Numbered from the stretch's first letter, positions 1-8,837 are shown. The stretch is DNA of 64,000 bases from Erythrobacter sp. 3-20A1M (GCF_018636735.1 NZ_CP045200.1:992001-1056000), one strand, 5' to 3'. Program-made: numbers and translations. Notes: generated by a model from the sequence alone, not told the origin.

Positions 1-1
1 G

Positions 2-394
2 CTCTACGACCTTCCTTCGGAAAGCTATCTGCGCGGGATCCAGGTGACGGACGCGAACGGACAGGTCAGTTTCACTAGTATCGTTCCGGGGTGCTATGCC
101 GGCCGTTATCCCCACATCCACTTCGAGGCGTTCTCCAGTCTGGCCAACGCCACGACCGGCCGATACGCCCGGCTGATATCGCAACTCGCCCTGCCGGCGG
201 ATGTATGCGCCACAGTCTATTCTGACACCGCCACCTACGGCAGCAGCCTCACTCGATTTCGCAACACCTCGATCGCGTCCGACGGGATATTCGGCGACAA
301 TACGGCGGATCAGAAGACCGCGATGACGCTGGCCATGACGGGTTCGATGTCTGCCGGCTACACCGCGTCCGCCACAGTCGGCCTCACGACCTGA
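2..394 (+). CDS. Intradiol ring-cleavage dioxygenase-like protein, C-terminal part
   Basis: The reading frame is open from the window edge, so the gene is truncated at its 5' end; about 130 C-terminal residues are visible. The stretch VPGCYAGRYPHIHFE matches the iron-binding core of intradiol dioxygenases (Tyr and HxH ligands), a family that opens catechol-type rings between the two hydroxyls using non-haem Fe(III). The tail after the core is short and Ala/Thr-rich, unlike classical protocatechuate or catechol dioxygenases. It looks like the extracytoplasmic 'intradiol-like' proteins of unknown substrate. GC appears lower than in the main block of the window. The family call is good; the substrate is unknown. 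Confidence 0.75.
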   Translation, partial: LYDLPSESYLRGIQVTDANGQVSFTSIVPGCYAGRYPHIHFEAFSSLANATTGRYARLISQLALPADVCATVYSDTATYGSSLTRFRNTSIASDGIFGDNTADQKTAMTLAMTGSMSAGYTASATVGLTT

Positions 395-476
395 CGTGAC
401 CTTCTTCCAAGCTTGTCTGGCGCCTGTTCACAGCGCAGAAGGTCGGCTTCCGAACGGACCCAGGCAGGATCGCAAC

Positions 477-1175
477 ATGGCTGACCAATCCATCCTGATT
501 GTCGACGACGATCGGGAATTGCGCGATCTCATCGTCCAGTTCCTGAGCGAACACGGATACCGGACCGCGCAAGCCGCGGATGTTCCCGCGATGCGTGGCA
601 TTCTCGCCCGGTCTAAACCCGATCTGATTATTCTCGACCTGATGATGCCGGGCGAGGATGGTCTCGCGGCACTTAGAACGATGGATCCCCACGACAGACC
701 GCCGGTCATCATGCTGTCGGCCATGGGGTCCGACGTCGATCGGATCGTCGGGCTGGAAATGGGCGCAGACGATTATCTGGCCAAGCCGTGCAATCCCCGC
801 GAATTGCTGGCGCGGGTCCGTGCAGTGCTGCGCCGAAATTTAGGCGACGTGGTCCAGCAGGCCAAATACCGTTTCGGCGGCTTGGAATTCGACGCGGCCA
901 CCCGTGAATTGCGTCAGCCAACCGGAGAGCTGGTCGATCTAACAGCAAACGAGTTTCGGCTGCTCGAGATATTCCTGCTGGCCGATCGCCGCGTTCTGTC
1001 CCGCGACGAACTCTCTCGTCGCCTGAAAGGAGATCACTACGAGGAATTTGATCGGGCCATAGATCTCGCGATAAGCCGCCTGCGCCGCAAGCTCGGGATT
1101 GCGGGCGTTCCGGACGCCATTCGCACGGTGCGGGGCGAAGGCTATGGCCTTGGACCGGCGGTGGAGCGCGCCTGA
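477..1175 (+). CDS. OmpR-family two-component response regulator
   Basis: A 232-residue regulator with an N-terminal receiver domain (acidic DDD near residue 10, phospho-acceptor Asp54 in ILDLMMPG, Lys in YLAKPCNP) and a C-terminal OmpR/PhoB winged helix (LTANEFRLLEIF, DRAIDLAISRLRRKLG, IRTVRGEGYGL). It should bind DNA when phosphorylated by the kinase encoded immediately downstream, whose start codon overlaps its stop (ATGA). The frame stays open upstream to 396, but conservation begins at MADQSILIVDDD, so the ATG at 477 is chosen. Target genes cannot be told from the sequence; the dioxygenase-like gene just upstream is a possible one. Confidence 0.93.
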   Translation: MADQSILIVDDDRELRDLIVQFLSEHGYRTAQAADVPAMRGILARSKPDLIILDLMMPGEDGLAALRTMDPHDRPPVIMLSAMGSDVDRIVGLEMGADDYLAKPCNPRELLARVRAVLRRNLGDVVQQAKYRFGGLEFDAATRELRQPTGELVDLTANEFRLLEIFLLADRRVLSRDELSRRLKGDHYEEFDRAIDLAISRLRRKLGIAGVPDAIRTVRGEGYGLGPAVERA

Positions 1176-2455
1176 TGCTCGGCCGCATTCCGATTGCCTT
1201 TCAGATGATGCTCGCGGTTACCGTGACTTCGCTGCTGATGGCCGGTGCGATGGTCTGGTTTGTTCTGAGGGGCCCCCCTCCGTTCGATGCGCCCCTGCGG
1301 CTTGTCGCTGTTGCGCGGGCGCTGGAGGGAGAAGCCATACCCGCAGACCGCTCCCGCCGCGTCCCTCGGACAGCGGTCGTGGACCGGACCCCTGTAAGGC
1401 CGGATGGCTTCGAGACGAATGCGGCACTGGCACGGCAACTTGCCGAAGCATCCGGGAGTTCGGCATCGAGTGTAGTGGTTTATTCTCGAGAACCCTCGCC
1501 AGCACGAGGGGGCGATATCTTCGGCACCTTCATCGCGGCCCGCGATCTTGGCGACGGGAACTGGAGGGTGGTCGACAATTCCGTCAACGAGACGCTTTCG
1601 CGCTGGCGGCGACGGCTGCTCCTGACAATCCTGTCCGTCCTGGCGATTGCTCTGGCGTTCGGTTTCCTTCTCTCGAGGAGGATTGCCACCCCGATCGTCC
1701 GGCTGGGTCGGGCGGCCGATGAAGCGAAAGCAGGCGAGGACTGGGTCTTCGACGATCACAATGCACCTCCCGAGATACGCGTTTCTGCCGATGCGCTGCG
1801 TGGATTTCATCAGCGTTCGACTGCCGCCGCCGCACAGAAGCTGACCATGCTGGGGGCGATGGCTCATGACATCGGCACTCCTCTCGCCCGGCTCGCCTTT
1901 CGGATGGTCAGACTTTCGGAGGAAGATCGCATCGCGGCGCAGAAGGACATTCAGGTGATCCAGCGCCTGCTCGCTGATTCCCTTACGATGGCGAGACCGT
2001 GGCAAGGAGCGACCCATGCTGTCGATCTCGCGCTGCTGGTCGCCGAAACCGTAGCGCAGGAACAGGCTGCCGGAAAGGAGGTGTTTCTTCTTAAAAATCA
2101 GAGCGCGGTGATATCAGGCCACGACCTGTCCCTGCGGCGACTTATCCAGAACCTGATCGACAATGCGCTGCATTACGGTGGCGATGCACGCCTGAGCGTC
2201 GAAAATCGCGTCAAGGATGTCCTTCTATCGGTATCCGACAGTGGTCCGGGTTTCCCCGATGAGGATATCGACCGGCTTCTCGAACCCTATGTCCGCGGCG
2301 AGCAATCGCGCAATCCCGCAACCGGAGGAAGCGGGCTCGGTCTGGCAATCGTTCGGCAAATCGCCGAACGACACCGAGGCACGGTAAGCCTGAAGAACGG
2401 CGCCGGCGGTGGCGCGTGGGTGAGCGTGATTTTACCCTTACGGAACCATCAGTAG
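1175..2455 (+). CDS. Membrane sensor histidine kinase
   Basis: A 426-residue kinase with two membrane segments (about residues 11-31 and 147-167) flanking a periplasmic sensor of about 115 residues. A HAMP-like linker, a HisKA dimerisation helix with His231 in AMAHDIGTPLARL, and an ATPase domain (N box NLIDNALHYG, G1 SDSGPGFPDE, G2 GGSGLGLAIV) follow. The H-box reads HDIGTPL rather than the usual HDLRTPL. The gene overlaps the regulator by 4 bases and the two are almost certainly a cognate EnvZ/OmpR-type pair. The ligand is unknown; the periplasmic domain has no motif I recognise. Confidence 0.92.
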   Translation: MLGRIPIAFQMMLAVTVTSLLMAGAMVWFVLRGPPPFDAPLRLVAVARALEGEAIPADRSRRVPRTAVVDRTPVRPDGFETNAALARQLAEASGSSASSVVVYSREPSPARGGDIFGTFIAARDLGDGNWRVVDNSVNETLSRWRRRLLLTILSVLAIALAFGFLLSRRIATPIVRLGRAADEAKAGEDWVFDDHNAPPEIRVSADALRGFHQRSTAAAAQKLTMLGAMAHDIGTPLARLAFRMVRLSEEDRIAAQKDIQVIQRLLADSLTMARPWQGATHAVDLALLVAETVAQEQAAGKEVFLLKNQSAVISGHDLSLRRLIQNLIDNALHYGGDARLSVENRVKDVLLSVSDSGPGFPDEDIDRLLEPYVRGEQSRNPATGGSGLGLAIVRQIAERHRGTVSLKNGAGGGAWVSVILPLRNHQ

Positions 2456-2894
2456 CCATTTCCAGTCAATCGCGGAGATCCAGCAGCATCTAAGTTTTCG
2501 CAATGGTCGCCGGGTCTTCCGAAAATTAGGTGCCATGTCGCAGCTGCGTCGGGTTTGAACGAACGACCGGTTTCAGGCATCAATCGATCTGGCCGGAATG
2601 ACCGAAATTGGGGCGCAAAGCTGACCCTCCTAGGAAACAATTCTCGACAGCAAGATGGTGTCGGGAAAGTCCTCTGACTACCGACTAAGCGCAAAGGTTG
2701 ATGGGCATACCCGGAAATGTGGGTAAAGCTGTGCAGAAGCCGAAACTAGAAAACGAGGGCAGTTGCACTGGGGGCCGTCTCGAATCATGATGCCAATAAT
2801 AACACCGGGACGGGGTGCCACGGCAGGGTACCACACGGTTTTGTATCGCAGGGAAACCTGAGGTTTATCAGGTGCCTGGGCCATTCCGGAGAAA
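2456..2894. other. Gene-free, lower-GC stretch beside tRNA-Trp
   Basis: This 439-base stretch holds no convincing gene. Its short open frames have no recognisable motifs or ribosome-binding sites. Base composition is near 52-55% GC by eye, clearly lower than the chromosome to the right. It lies immediately beyond the 3' end of tRNA-Trp, where secE is often found in alphaproteobacteria; no SecE-like sequence is present. It may be the decayed edge of an integrated element. Confidence 0.5.
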
Positions 2895-2970
2895 TGGCAG
2901 GGGTGACAGGATTCGAACCCGTGGCCCTCGGTTTTGGAGACCGATGCTCTACCAACTGAGCTACACCCCT
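2895..2970 (-). tRNA. tRNA-Trp (anticodon CCA)
   Basis: On the minus strand the gene folds into a full cloverleaf. A 7-bp acceptor stem AGGGGTG/CACCCCT is followed by discriminator G and an encoded CCA. The D arm contains GCTCAGTTGGTAGAGC, the anticodon loop CTCCAAA gives anticodon CCA, and the T arm contains GGTTCGAATCC. Length is 76 nt including CCA. It is the only tRNA seen in the window. Confidence 0.98.
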
Positions 2971-3072
2971 GCAGGCGGACCGCGCCCTAGGCCATAGCGC
3001 GCCTCTTGCGCAAGCGGGAATTAGCCACGCCCGGCTTGGCGCAAGCAGTCGAAGCGTTCATAGCGACCGGCG

Positions 3073-3789
3073 ATGCATGCGCCGCGGCCTCCGCTGATTC
3101 CGATCGACCTGCTGCTCAGGGCCTACCGGGCCGGTATCTTCCCGATGGCCGACAGCCGCGACGATCCGGAGATTTTCTGGGTCGAACCGCGCGAACGCGC
3201 CATCATTCCGATCGGCGGGTTCCATTGTTCGCGCTCGCTCGCCCGCACCTTGCGGCGAGAGGTCTTTACCGTCACCTGCGACACCGCCTTCCCCGCAGTG
3301 GTGGATGCCTGCGCCGCGCCCCGCCCCGGCCATCCGGAAAGCTGGATCAGCGAGCGCGTCGCCGCCAGCTATCGCGCCCTGCACGATGCCGGCCACGCCC
3401 ATTCCATCGAATGCTGGGAGGACGGAGAGCTGGTGGGCGGAGTGTACGGCGTGGCGTTCGACCGGGTGTTTTGCGGCGAGAGCATGTTCAGCAGGCGGCG
3501 TAATGCCTCCAAGGTCGCGCTTGCCTGGCTCCTCGCTCTGCTCGAACGAGCCGGGTGCGAGCTGTTCGATTGCCAGTTCATGACCGGGCATCTCGCTTCG
3601 CTGGGTGCCGTCGCCATTCCGCAGCACGAATATCTCGACCGGCTGTCCGCGGCCCACGCGCCGCAGCCGATGAGCCTTCCCGATGCCTATGCCGCGCTGT
3701 TGTCGGAGGCGTCGGGCGATGGGCCATCCGAAGGCGCGGCCTCCTCTCCCGGGAAGCGCATCGCGCAATTCTTGACCCACACATCGTAG
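3073..3789 (+). CDS. aat: Leucyl/phenylalanyl-tRNA--protein transferase
   Basis: A 238-residue cytoplasmic enzyme that moves Leu or Phe from aminoacyl-tRNA onto proteins with N-terminal Arg or Lys, making them N-degron substrates of ClpAP through ClpS. Diagnostic motifs are YRAGIFPM near the N-terminus, WVEPRERAIIP, GGVYGVAF followed by GESMFS, and FDCQFMTGHLASLGA. Length matches the family. The last 103 bases overlap, tail to tail, the 3' end of the DUF2155 gene on the other strand. Identification is secure. Confidence 0.97.
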   Translation: MHAPRPPLIPIDLLLRAYRAGIFPMADSRDDPEIFWVEPRERAIIPIGGFHCSRSLARTLRREVFTVTCDTAFPAVVDACAAPRPGHPESWISERVAASYRALHDAGHAHSIECWEDGELVGGVYGVAFDRVFCGESMFSRRRNASKVALAWLLALLERAGCELFDCQFMTGHLASLGAVAIPQHEYLDRLSAAHAPQPMSLPDAYAALLSEASGDGPSEGAASSPGKRIAQFLTHTS

Positions 3790-4247
3790 ATCGGGTGTTC
3801 GACGACGTTGACGCTGGGCGAATTCTTGAAGAGCCAGCCGGAAAATATCTTTTCCCAATTGCCATTGGCATTGGTGTCGGCGTTGTTACGCCCTTGCGCG
3901 ACCAGCACCTGAACGAAGGCACCGGTCTCCTCCGGCTCCTCCCAAGGCGGCGTGCGCTCGCAACTGGCGAGCCGGACGATCACATCGCCGACCCGTTTAG
4001 ATTCGCCGGGTTTGAGTTCGATATCCTGCGACAGGTTGTTGCGCTTGTTGAGCAGGCCGAGCGTCGCCACACGGTCCTTGAGCGGAGTGCCCTGCTCGGC
4101 ACCTTGGGCAGGCTGCTGCGGACGCGCCGAAGCTGTGAGCGAAGGGGGTGCCGGTGCCTCCTGCTCGGCGTCGGGCGCACCCTTCTCGTTGCAGCCCGCC
4201 AGCAGAGTGAGCGCCAGCAGGACGGAGATCGGCGCTGCGCAGCGCAT
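3687..4247 (-). CDS. DUF2155 lipoprotein
   Basis: A 186-residue protein starting with a lipoprotein signal (lipobox LLAGC near residue 18). An Ala/Pro/Gln-rich linker follows, then the conserved DUF2155 domain (about 75-165), which contains LNKRNNLSQDIELKPGES, ASCERTPPWEEPEETGAF and GWLFKNSPSVNVVEHPIYDVWVKNC. The family has no known biochemical role; in alphaproteobacteria it is usually linked with the NDUFA12-like gene, as here. The start at 4247 lies 2 bases beyond the upstream stop and gives the signal peptide; longer versions have no conservation. The acidic C-terminal tail lies entirely in the overlap with aat. Confidence 0.9.
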   Translation of the reverse strand: MRCAAPISVLLALTLLAGCNEKGAPDAEQEAPAPPSLTASARPQQPAQGAEQGTPLKDRVATLGLLNKRNNLSQDIELKPGESKRVGDVIVRLASCERTPPWEEPEETGAFVQVLVAQGRNNADTNANGNWEKIFSGWLFKNSPSVNVVEHPIYDVWVKNCAMRFPGEEAAPSDGPSPDASDNSAA

Positions 4248-4249
4248 GA

Positions 4250-4672
4250 TCACTCGCCGGGCGTCCACGCCTCGTAGTCGCCGACGGCGGGTTGACGCTT
4301 GCCACCACGCTGCAATGCGCCCTTGGGCAGGTAGGCGTTCGCCGTCCCGGTCGCGTTCGGCGTGTATTCGGTTTCCCAGATTCGCGCGGGGGGAAGATGG
4401 CTTTCGGGCACATCGTCGAACGCGCCGTGCAACCAGCCGTGCCATTCAGGCGGCACTCGGCTGGCGTCGTTCGCACCGTCGTAGATGACCCAGCGCCGTT
4501 CCCGCCCGGTATAGGAACCGGCGGTGGGCAGATCGTCGCGCTTGTTGCGAGAGCGATAATACTTGTTGCCCTGCGCATCGGTGCCGACATGCTCGCCGCG
4601 CATGGAGGTAAACAGGGAGGTGCCGATGGTGGCGCCGTTCCACCAGGTGAAGATCTTGCCGAGAAAGCTCAT
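4250..4672 (-). CDS. NADH:ubiquinone oxidoreductase NDUFA12 (B17.2)-like subunit
   Basis: A 140-residue homologue of the mitochondrial complex I accessory subunit NDUFA12, found in alphaproteobacteria. Visible features are FTWWNGATIGTSLFT at the start, the G-D-x-GNKYYR core, RERRWVIYDG, and VPPEWHGWLHG. Supernumerary subunits of this kind stabilise the peripheral arm of complex I. The start at 4672 (MSFLGKIF) fits the family; the open frame upstream is not conserved. It is followed 2 bases later by the DUF2155 lipoprotein and very probably co-transcribed with it. Confidence 0.93.
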   Translation of the reverse strand: MSFLGKIFTWWNGATIGTSLFTSMRGEHVGTDAQGNKYYRSRNKRDDLPTAGSYTGRERRWVIYDGANDASRVPPEWHGWLHGAFDDVPESHLPPARIWETEYTPNATGTANAYLPKGALQRGGKRQPAVGDYEAWTPGE

Positions 4673-4762
4673 ATCGGTGCCGTCGTTAGCGGATCGCCGC
4701 CGGGCGGCCAAGCGCCTTGTCGATGTACCGCCATGCGTATCGTGGCATAGCGCCATATCGCC

Positions 4763-5341
4763 TTATTCATCGAGTTCGCCGGCCCAGCTTTCCGCCTCTC
4801 TCTCGTCGTTCGCGTCGATTACGGCGCGCGCTTCGGAAAAGCCGTGCCCGGCCCGTACCATGGCGGCAAGCTGCTTCTCACGCCTGGGGCGATCCAGGGG
4901 TTCGGCGGCGAAGGGCCCGAAGCGGCGTTTGCGCGCCAGGAGCAAGGCGGCGTGCCGACGCTCCCGCTCGTCCGGTTCCAGATCCTGCCGGATCCGCTCA
5001 CCGATCCCCGCCTCTCCCAGCGCCTGGTCGACCCGCCGCGCGCCGTATCCCCGGCGCAACAGATCGCCTGCGCGCGCCTTGGCGAAAGCCGCGTCGTCGA
5101 CATAGCCAAGTTCCGCGAACTCCGCCACCAGCGCACCTATGTCGGGTTCGCCCTCTTCCTCCCACCCGCGCTCGCGCAGCTTGCGCCGCAGATATCGCTC
5201 CAGCCGCGCGGTGCTGGTCGCGTAGCGCGCGACGTAGGACAGGGCGAGATCGCGCAAGCCGGGCCGATCCAGTGGCCGCTTGGGCCGGGCGGGACGCCGT
5301 CGATCGCGGTTTGCCTCGTTCATCGGCCATAATGCTGCCAT
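4763..5341 (-). CDS. recX: Regulatory protein RecX
   Basis: About 192 residues, rich in Arg, with the tandem three-helix RecX repeats: LALSYVARYATSTARLERYLRRKL, then FAELGYVDDAAFAKARAGD, then RRGYGARRVDQALGEAGI. RecX binds RecA filaments and limits their extension. The start at 5341 is preferred because GAAAGGAAC lies just before it; an in-frame ATG at 5323 is an alternative with a poorer upstream site. recA is not adjacent, which is common in this group. The gene is divergent from the acyl-AMP ligase. Confidence 0.92.
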   Translation of the reverse strand: MAALWPMNEANRDRRRPARPKRPLDRPGLRDLALSYVARYATSTARLERYLRRKLRERGWEEEGEPDIGALVAEFAELGYVDDAAFAKARAGDLLRRGYGARRVDQALGEAGIGERIRQDLEPDERERRHAALLLARKRRFGPFAAEPLDRPRREKQLAAMVRAGHGFSEARAVIDANDEREAESWAGELDE

Positions 5342-5457
5342 AGTTCCTTTCTTATGGGAAAGGTTTATGACGGACCTGTTTTTCGCCGGGTAAGACCGCA
5401 CGGGAGCCTGAAGGAAGGGTGCTTAGACGCCCGCACAACTGGGACAAATCTCCGCAC

Positions 5458-7191
5458 ATGACAGAAACCACGCTTAAGCCGACGCCGAACGATTGCCCCT
5501 TGCCGCGGCGCCGTTCGGACTTCGCGACATTCGCCGAAGCGATCCATTATGCCGCCCGCAGCGAGAAGGGGCTGAATTTCCACGATATGCGGGGCGCGCT
5601 GGAACGCCCCTATACCTATGGCGAGATGCGCGACGATGCGCTGGCCATGGCCTATCGCCTGAAGGCGGCCGGGGTCGGTGCGAAGGACCGCGTGGCGCTG
5701 ATCGCGGAAACAGGTCCGGAATTCGCCGCGCTGTTCTGCGCGTGCATCTTCACCGGGGCGTGGCCCGTGCCGCTGCCCCTGCCGACCACTTTCGGCGGGA
5801 AGGAGAGCTATATCGACCAGCTTTCCGCACAGCTGGAGAGCGCCGATCCGAAACTTCTGCTCTATCCACCGGAAATCGCCGAAATGGTCAGCGCGGCGGC
5901 ACAAAGGCAGCATTGCGAAGCGATCGACTGGGAAAGTTTCGGCCAGACCGATGCCCCCGAATGCCCGCTGCCCGAAGCGCAGGCGGACGACATCTGCTAC
6001 CTTCAGTATTCGAGCGGTTCGACCCGCTTCCCCACTGGCGTCGCGGTGACGCACAAGGCGCTGCTCCACAACCTCTACGGGCATGCCACCGGCGTCGATC
6101 TGGGCAAGAACGATCGCGTGGTGAGTTGGCTGCCGTGGTATCATGATATGGGGCTGGTCGGGTGTTTCCTGTCGCCGATCGCGAACCAGGTTTCGGTCGA
6201 TTATCTGAAAACCGAGCATTTCGCGCGTCGCCCCCTCGCCTGGCTCGAACTGATCAGCAGGAACGCGGGCAACACGCTCTCCTATTCCCCCACCTTCGGC
6301 TACGACATCTGCGCGCGCCGCATTTCGAGCCAGAGCCATGTCGGCAAACGCTTCGACCTGTCGCGCTGGCGGACGGCGGGCAACGGGGCCGACATGATCC
6401 GGCCCGACGTGATGCAGAATTTCGTCAACGCGTTTTCCGATGCCGGTTTCCGCGCCAGCGCCTTCACCCCCAGCTACGGGCTGGCGGAGGCGACCCTCGC
6501 GGTCACGGTGATGCCGCCGGGCGAAGGCATCCGCGTCGAGCTAGTGGAGGAAGAGCGCCTTTCCGGAACGCGGCGCAACCTGATGCGCCCCGCCCGCTAT
6601 CGCGCGATCGTGAATTGCGGCAAGCCGCTGCCCGACATGGAAGTCGAAATCCGTACAGAGGATGGCTCCGTGCGCGGCGACCATCAAATCGGCAAGGTCT
6701 GGTGCCGTGGGCCCAGCGTCATGCACTCCTATTTCCGCAACGAGGAAGCGACCAGCGAATGCCTCGTCCGCGGATGGCTCGATACCGGCGACATGGGCTA
6801 CATGGCCGATGGCTATCTGTTCATCGTCGGCCGCGCGAAGGACATGATCATCATCAACGGCAAGAATCACTGGCCGCAGGATATCGAATGGGCGGTGGAA
6901 CAGCTGCCCGGCTTCAACCACGGCGATATCGCGGCGTTCTCGATCGAGACCGAACAGGGAGAGGAAGCGGCCGCCGTGCTGGTCCATTGCCGCGTGTCCG
7001 ACCCGGAGGAACGGCAGAACCTGCGCGAGAGCATCCGGGAGAAGGTGCACGCCGTCACCGGCTCCGCCTGCGTGGTCGAGCTGGTGCCGCCACGCACGCT
7101 GCCCCGCACCAGTTCCGGCAAGCTGAGCCGGGCGAAGGCGAAGAAGCTCTATCTGTCGGGAGAGATCAGGCCGATCGAAATGGCCGCCTGA
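5458..7191 (+). CDS. Fatty acyl-AMP ligase (FAAL-type adenylate-forming enzyme)
   Basis: A 577-residue ANL-superfamily enzyme that activates fatty acids with ATP. The ATP-binding loop reads YSSGSTRFPTGVAVTH, followed by SWLPWYHDMGLVG, PSYGLAEATLAV, GWLDTGDMGYM, and a hinge and C-domain (GRAKDMIIINGKNHWPQDIE). The WYHDMGL block and the NGKNHWPQDIE hinge are typical of FAALs, which hand acyl-adenylates to an acyl carrier protein rather than to CoA. No carrier protein or polyketide gene is next to it, so the acceptor is unknown. The ATG at 5458 is used; an in-frame GTG at 5419 follows an AAGGAAGG sequence but at very short spacing. Confidence 0.88.
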   Translation: MTETTLKPTPNDCPLPRRRSDFATFAEAIHYAARSEKGLNFHDMRGALERPYTYGEMRDDALAMAYRLKAAGVGAKDRVALIAETGPEFAALFCACIFTGAWPVPLPLPTTFGGKESYIDQLSAQLESADPKLLLYPPEIAEMVSAAAQRQHCEAIDWESFGQTDAPECPLPEAQADDICYLQYSSGSTRFPTGVAVTHKALLHNLYGHATGVDLGKNDRVVSWLPWYHDMGLVGCFLSPIANQVSVDYLKTEHFARRPLAWLELISRNAGNTLSYSPTFGYDICARRISSQSHVGKRFDLSRWRTAGNGADMIRPDVMQNFVNAFSDAGFRASAFTPSYGLAEATLAVTVMPPGEGIRVELVEEERLSGTRRNLMRPARYRAIVNCGKPLPDMEVEIRTEDGSVRGDHQIGKVWCRGPSVMHSYFRNEEATSECLVRGWLDTGDMGYMADGYLFIVGRAKDMIIINGKNHWPQDIEWAVEQLPGFNHGDIAAFSIETEQGEEAAAVLVHCRVSDPEERQNLRESIREKVHAVTGSACVVELVPPRTLPRTSSGKLSRAKAKKLYLSGEIRPIEMAA

Positions 7192-7195
7192 TCGA

Positions 7196-8719
7196 TCAGG
7201 GCGCGGTTCCCCAGCGGGCGCGCATCACCGGCCCTCCGACCGCAAGCCCCGCCGATACGCCGGAATCCGCAAGGATACCGGCCGCGACCTGCCGCGTCTC
7301 AGGATCCCCGCCCTGCAGGTAAACCGGCGCGCCGGTGCGCTGGGCCGCCCAGACCAGCGTGGAAAGCGCCTGCCGCCCGGCGGGAGTCGGTGCACCGTCC
7401 GCGAAGGCGATTTCAGGCAGCGGCAATTGCGGCGGCTGCACGGCTATGGTCCAGTCGGGATATTGCGCGGCGATGCGTCGCTCCAGCTGCTGGAACGTCT
7501 GCACGTTCGCCCCCGCCAGCGGCACCGCGCGCACGATCGCCCGGCGGTTCTCCCGATCCAGCGTCACATCGTCCGGCGCTACTCCCGCGACCAGAGCGAG
7601 GTCCCGAGCGAGCGCATCGAGCCGTTCGTCCTTCGCCTGCTCTTCGCGCGCCTGTGCCGCGGCGAGCTGTGCCTGTTCCGCCTGTTCGGTGGTGCCGACG
7701 CGGTACTGCGTCAGGCGGAAATCGACCTGCTCGCCCAGCAGCCCCTCCAGCGTCGTTTCCCCCTTCTGCTTGGCGGCGGGGTGCAACTCGGGGGTCAGGA
7801 CCGTCGCATCGACGGTGATCGGTTTGCTCTCGAGATCGAAATCGATCTGCGACAGCCGTGCATCCGAACCGAACCCTTCCATCACCGAAGTACGGATCTG
7901 CCGCGCGGCGTTGGTTTCCCACACGATCTGCCGCAACGAGAGGAACAGCGGGATCGCCAGCGCCACGAAAACCACCACGATGATGATCGTCTGCAGCCGG
8001 GTCTGTCGGCCCGAGAGCCGGGCACTGAAGCCGTAGATGCGGGCCATGATCGTGGCCACCAGCGCGATTGTCATCAGATTGGTGACGAACAGGAGCAGAG
8101 CCCCCGAAAACACCGTCCAGTTGAGCGTCGCGATGCCGAAGCCGACCACCGCCAGCGGCGGCATCAATGCGGTGGCGATGGCGACGCCCACGATCGTCCC
8201 CTCGCGCCCGCGGATCATCGAATAGGCGCCAGCCAGGGCGGAGAATACCGCCACGCCGAGGTCGAACAGGTTGGGCCGCGTGCGCGCCGCTATCTCCGGC
8301 GTGACGGTCTGCAGGGGGGAAAGGAACACCACCAGCGCGGTCAGGGCGATCGCCAGCAGCGTACCCGCAGCGAGCGCGTAGACCGATTTCTGCAACCAGC
8401 CATAGTCGCCGATCGCCAGCGCGAAGCCTGCGCCGATGATGGGCCCCATCAGGGGGGCGATCAGCATCGCGCCGATCACCACTGCGGGGGACGACAGCAG
8501 CAGGCCCAGCACCGCAATACCGGCCGACATCGCCAGCATGAACAGATAGCGCGCGGAGATGTAGGCTTCCTCGCGACGCCGCGCGATCACCTCTTCCTGG
8601 TCGACGCTCTCCAGCACGACGTTGCGCCACCAACCGCGCCAATAGCGCGCGATGACGGCCACGCGCGCCTGGTAGGTTCGGGTCTCATCGGCAGGATGAC
8701 TTGCAGGTGCCGCTTCCAT
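7196..8719 (-). CDS. DUF389 (TIGR00341-type) membrane protein
   Basis: A 507-residue inner-membrane protein. Residues about 58-270 form six or seven membrane segments with the DUF389 signature SSPAVVIGAMLIAPLMGPIIG and GVAIATALMPPLAVVGFG. A soluble C-terminal half of about 230 residues contains an Ala/Gln/Glu-rich, probably coiled-coil stretch (TEQAEQAQLAAAQAREEQAK). The family has no established function. It ends 4 bases from the acyl-AMP ligase stop, in convergent orientation. It is well expressed in form (no breaks) but the role is unknown. Confidence 0.88.
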   Translation of the reverse strand: MEAAPASHPADETRTYQARVAVIARYWRGWWRNVVLESVDQEEVIARRREEAYISARYLFMLAMSAGIAVLGLLLSSPAVVIGAMLIAPLMGPIIGAGFALAIGDYGWLQKSVYALAAGTLLAIALTALVVFLSPLQTVTPEIAARTRPNLFDLGVAVFSALAGAYSMIRGREGTIVGVAIATALMPPLAVVGFGIATLNWTVFSGALLLFVTNLMTIALVATIMARIYGFSARLSGRQTRLQTIIIVVVFVALAIPLFLSLRQIVWETNAARQIRTSVMEGFGSDARLSQIDFDLESKPITVDATVLTPELHPAAKQKGETTLEGLLGEQVDFRLTQYRVGTTEQAEQAQLAAAQAREEQAKDERLDALARDLALVAGVAPDDVTLDRENRRAIVRAVPLAGANVQTFQQLERRIAAQYPDWTIAVQPPQLPLPEIAFADGAPTPAGRQALSTLVWAAQRTGAPVYLQGGDPETRQVAAGILADSGVSAGLAVGGPVMRARWGTAP

Positions 8720-8837
8720 ATAAGGTCCCTACGACGCCCGCCGGGCGGATGAAAGATTATGCGTGTGCGAACACTGCATTAGTTGAATAACACACTGCGC
8801 GATGCCATAAGATATCCCAGGACTGACAGGAAGAGCC

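Noticed and set aside
2678-2884. Short minus-strand frame next to tRNA-Trp, considered as secE
   Set aside because: It has no membrane helix or SecE motif, no ribosome-binding site, and composition like non-coding DNA.
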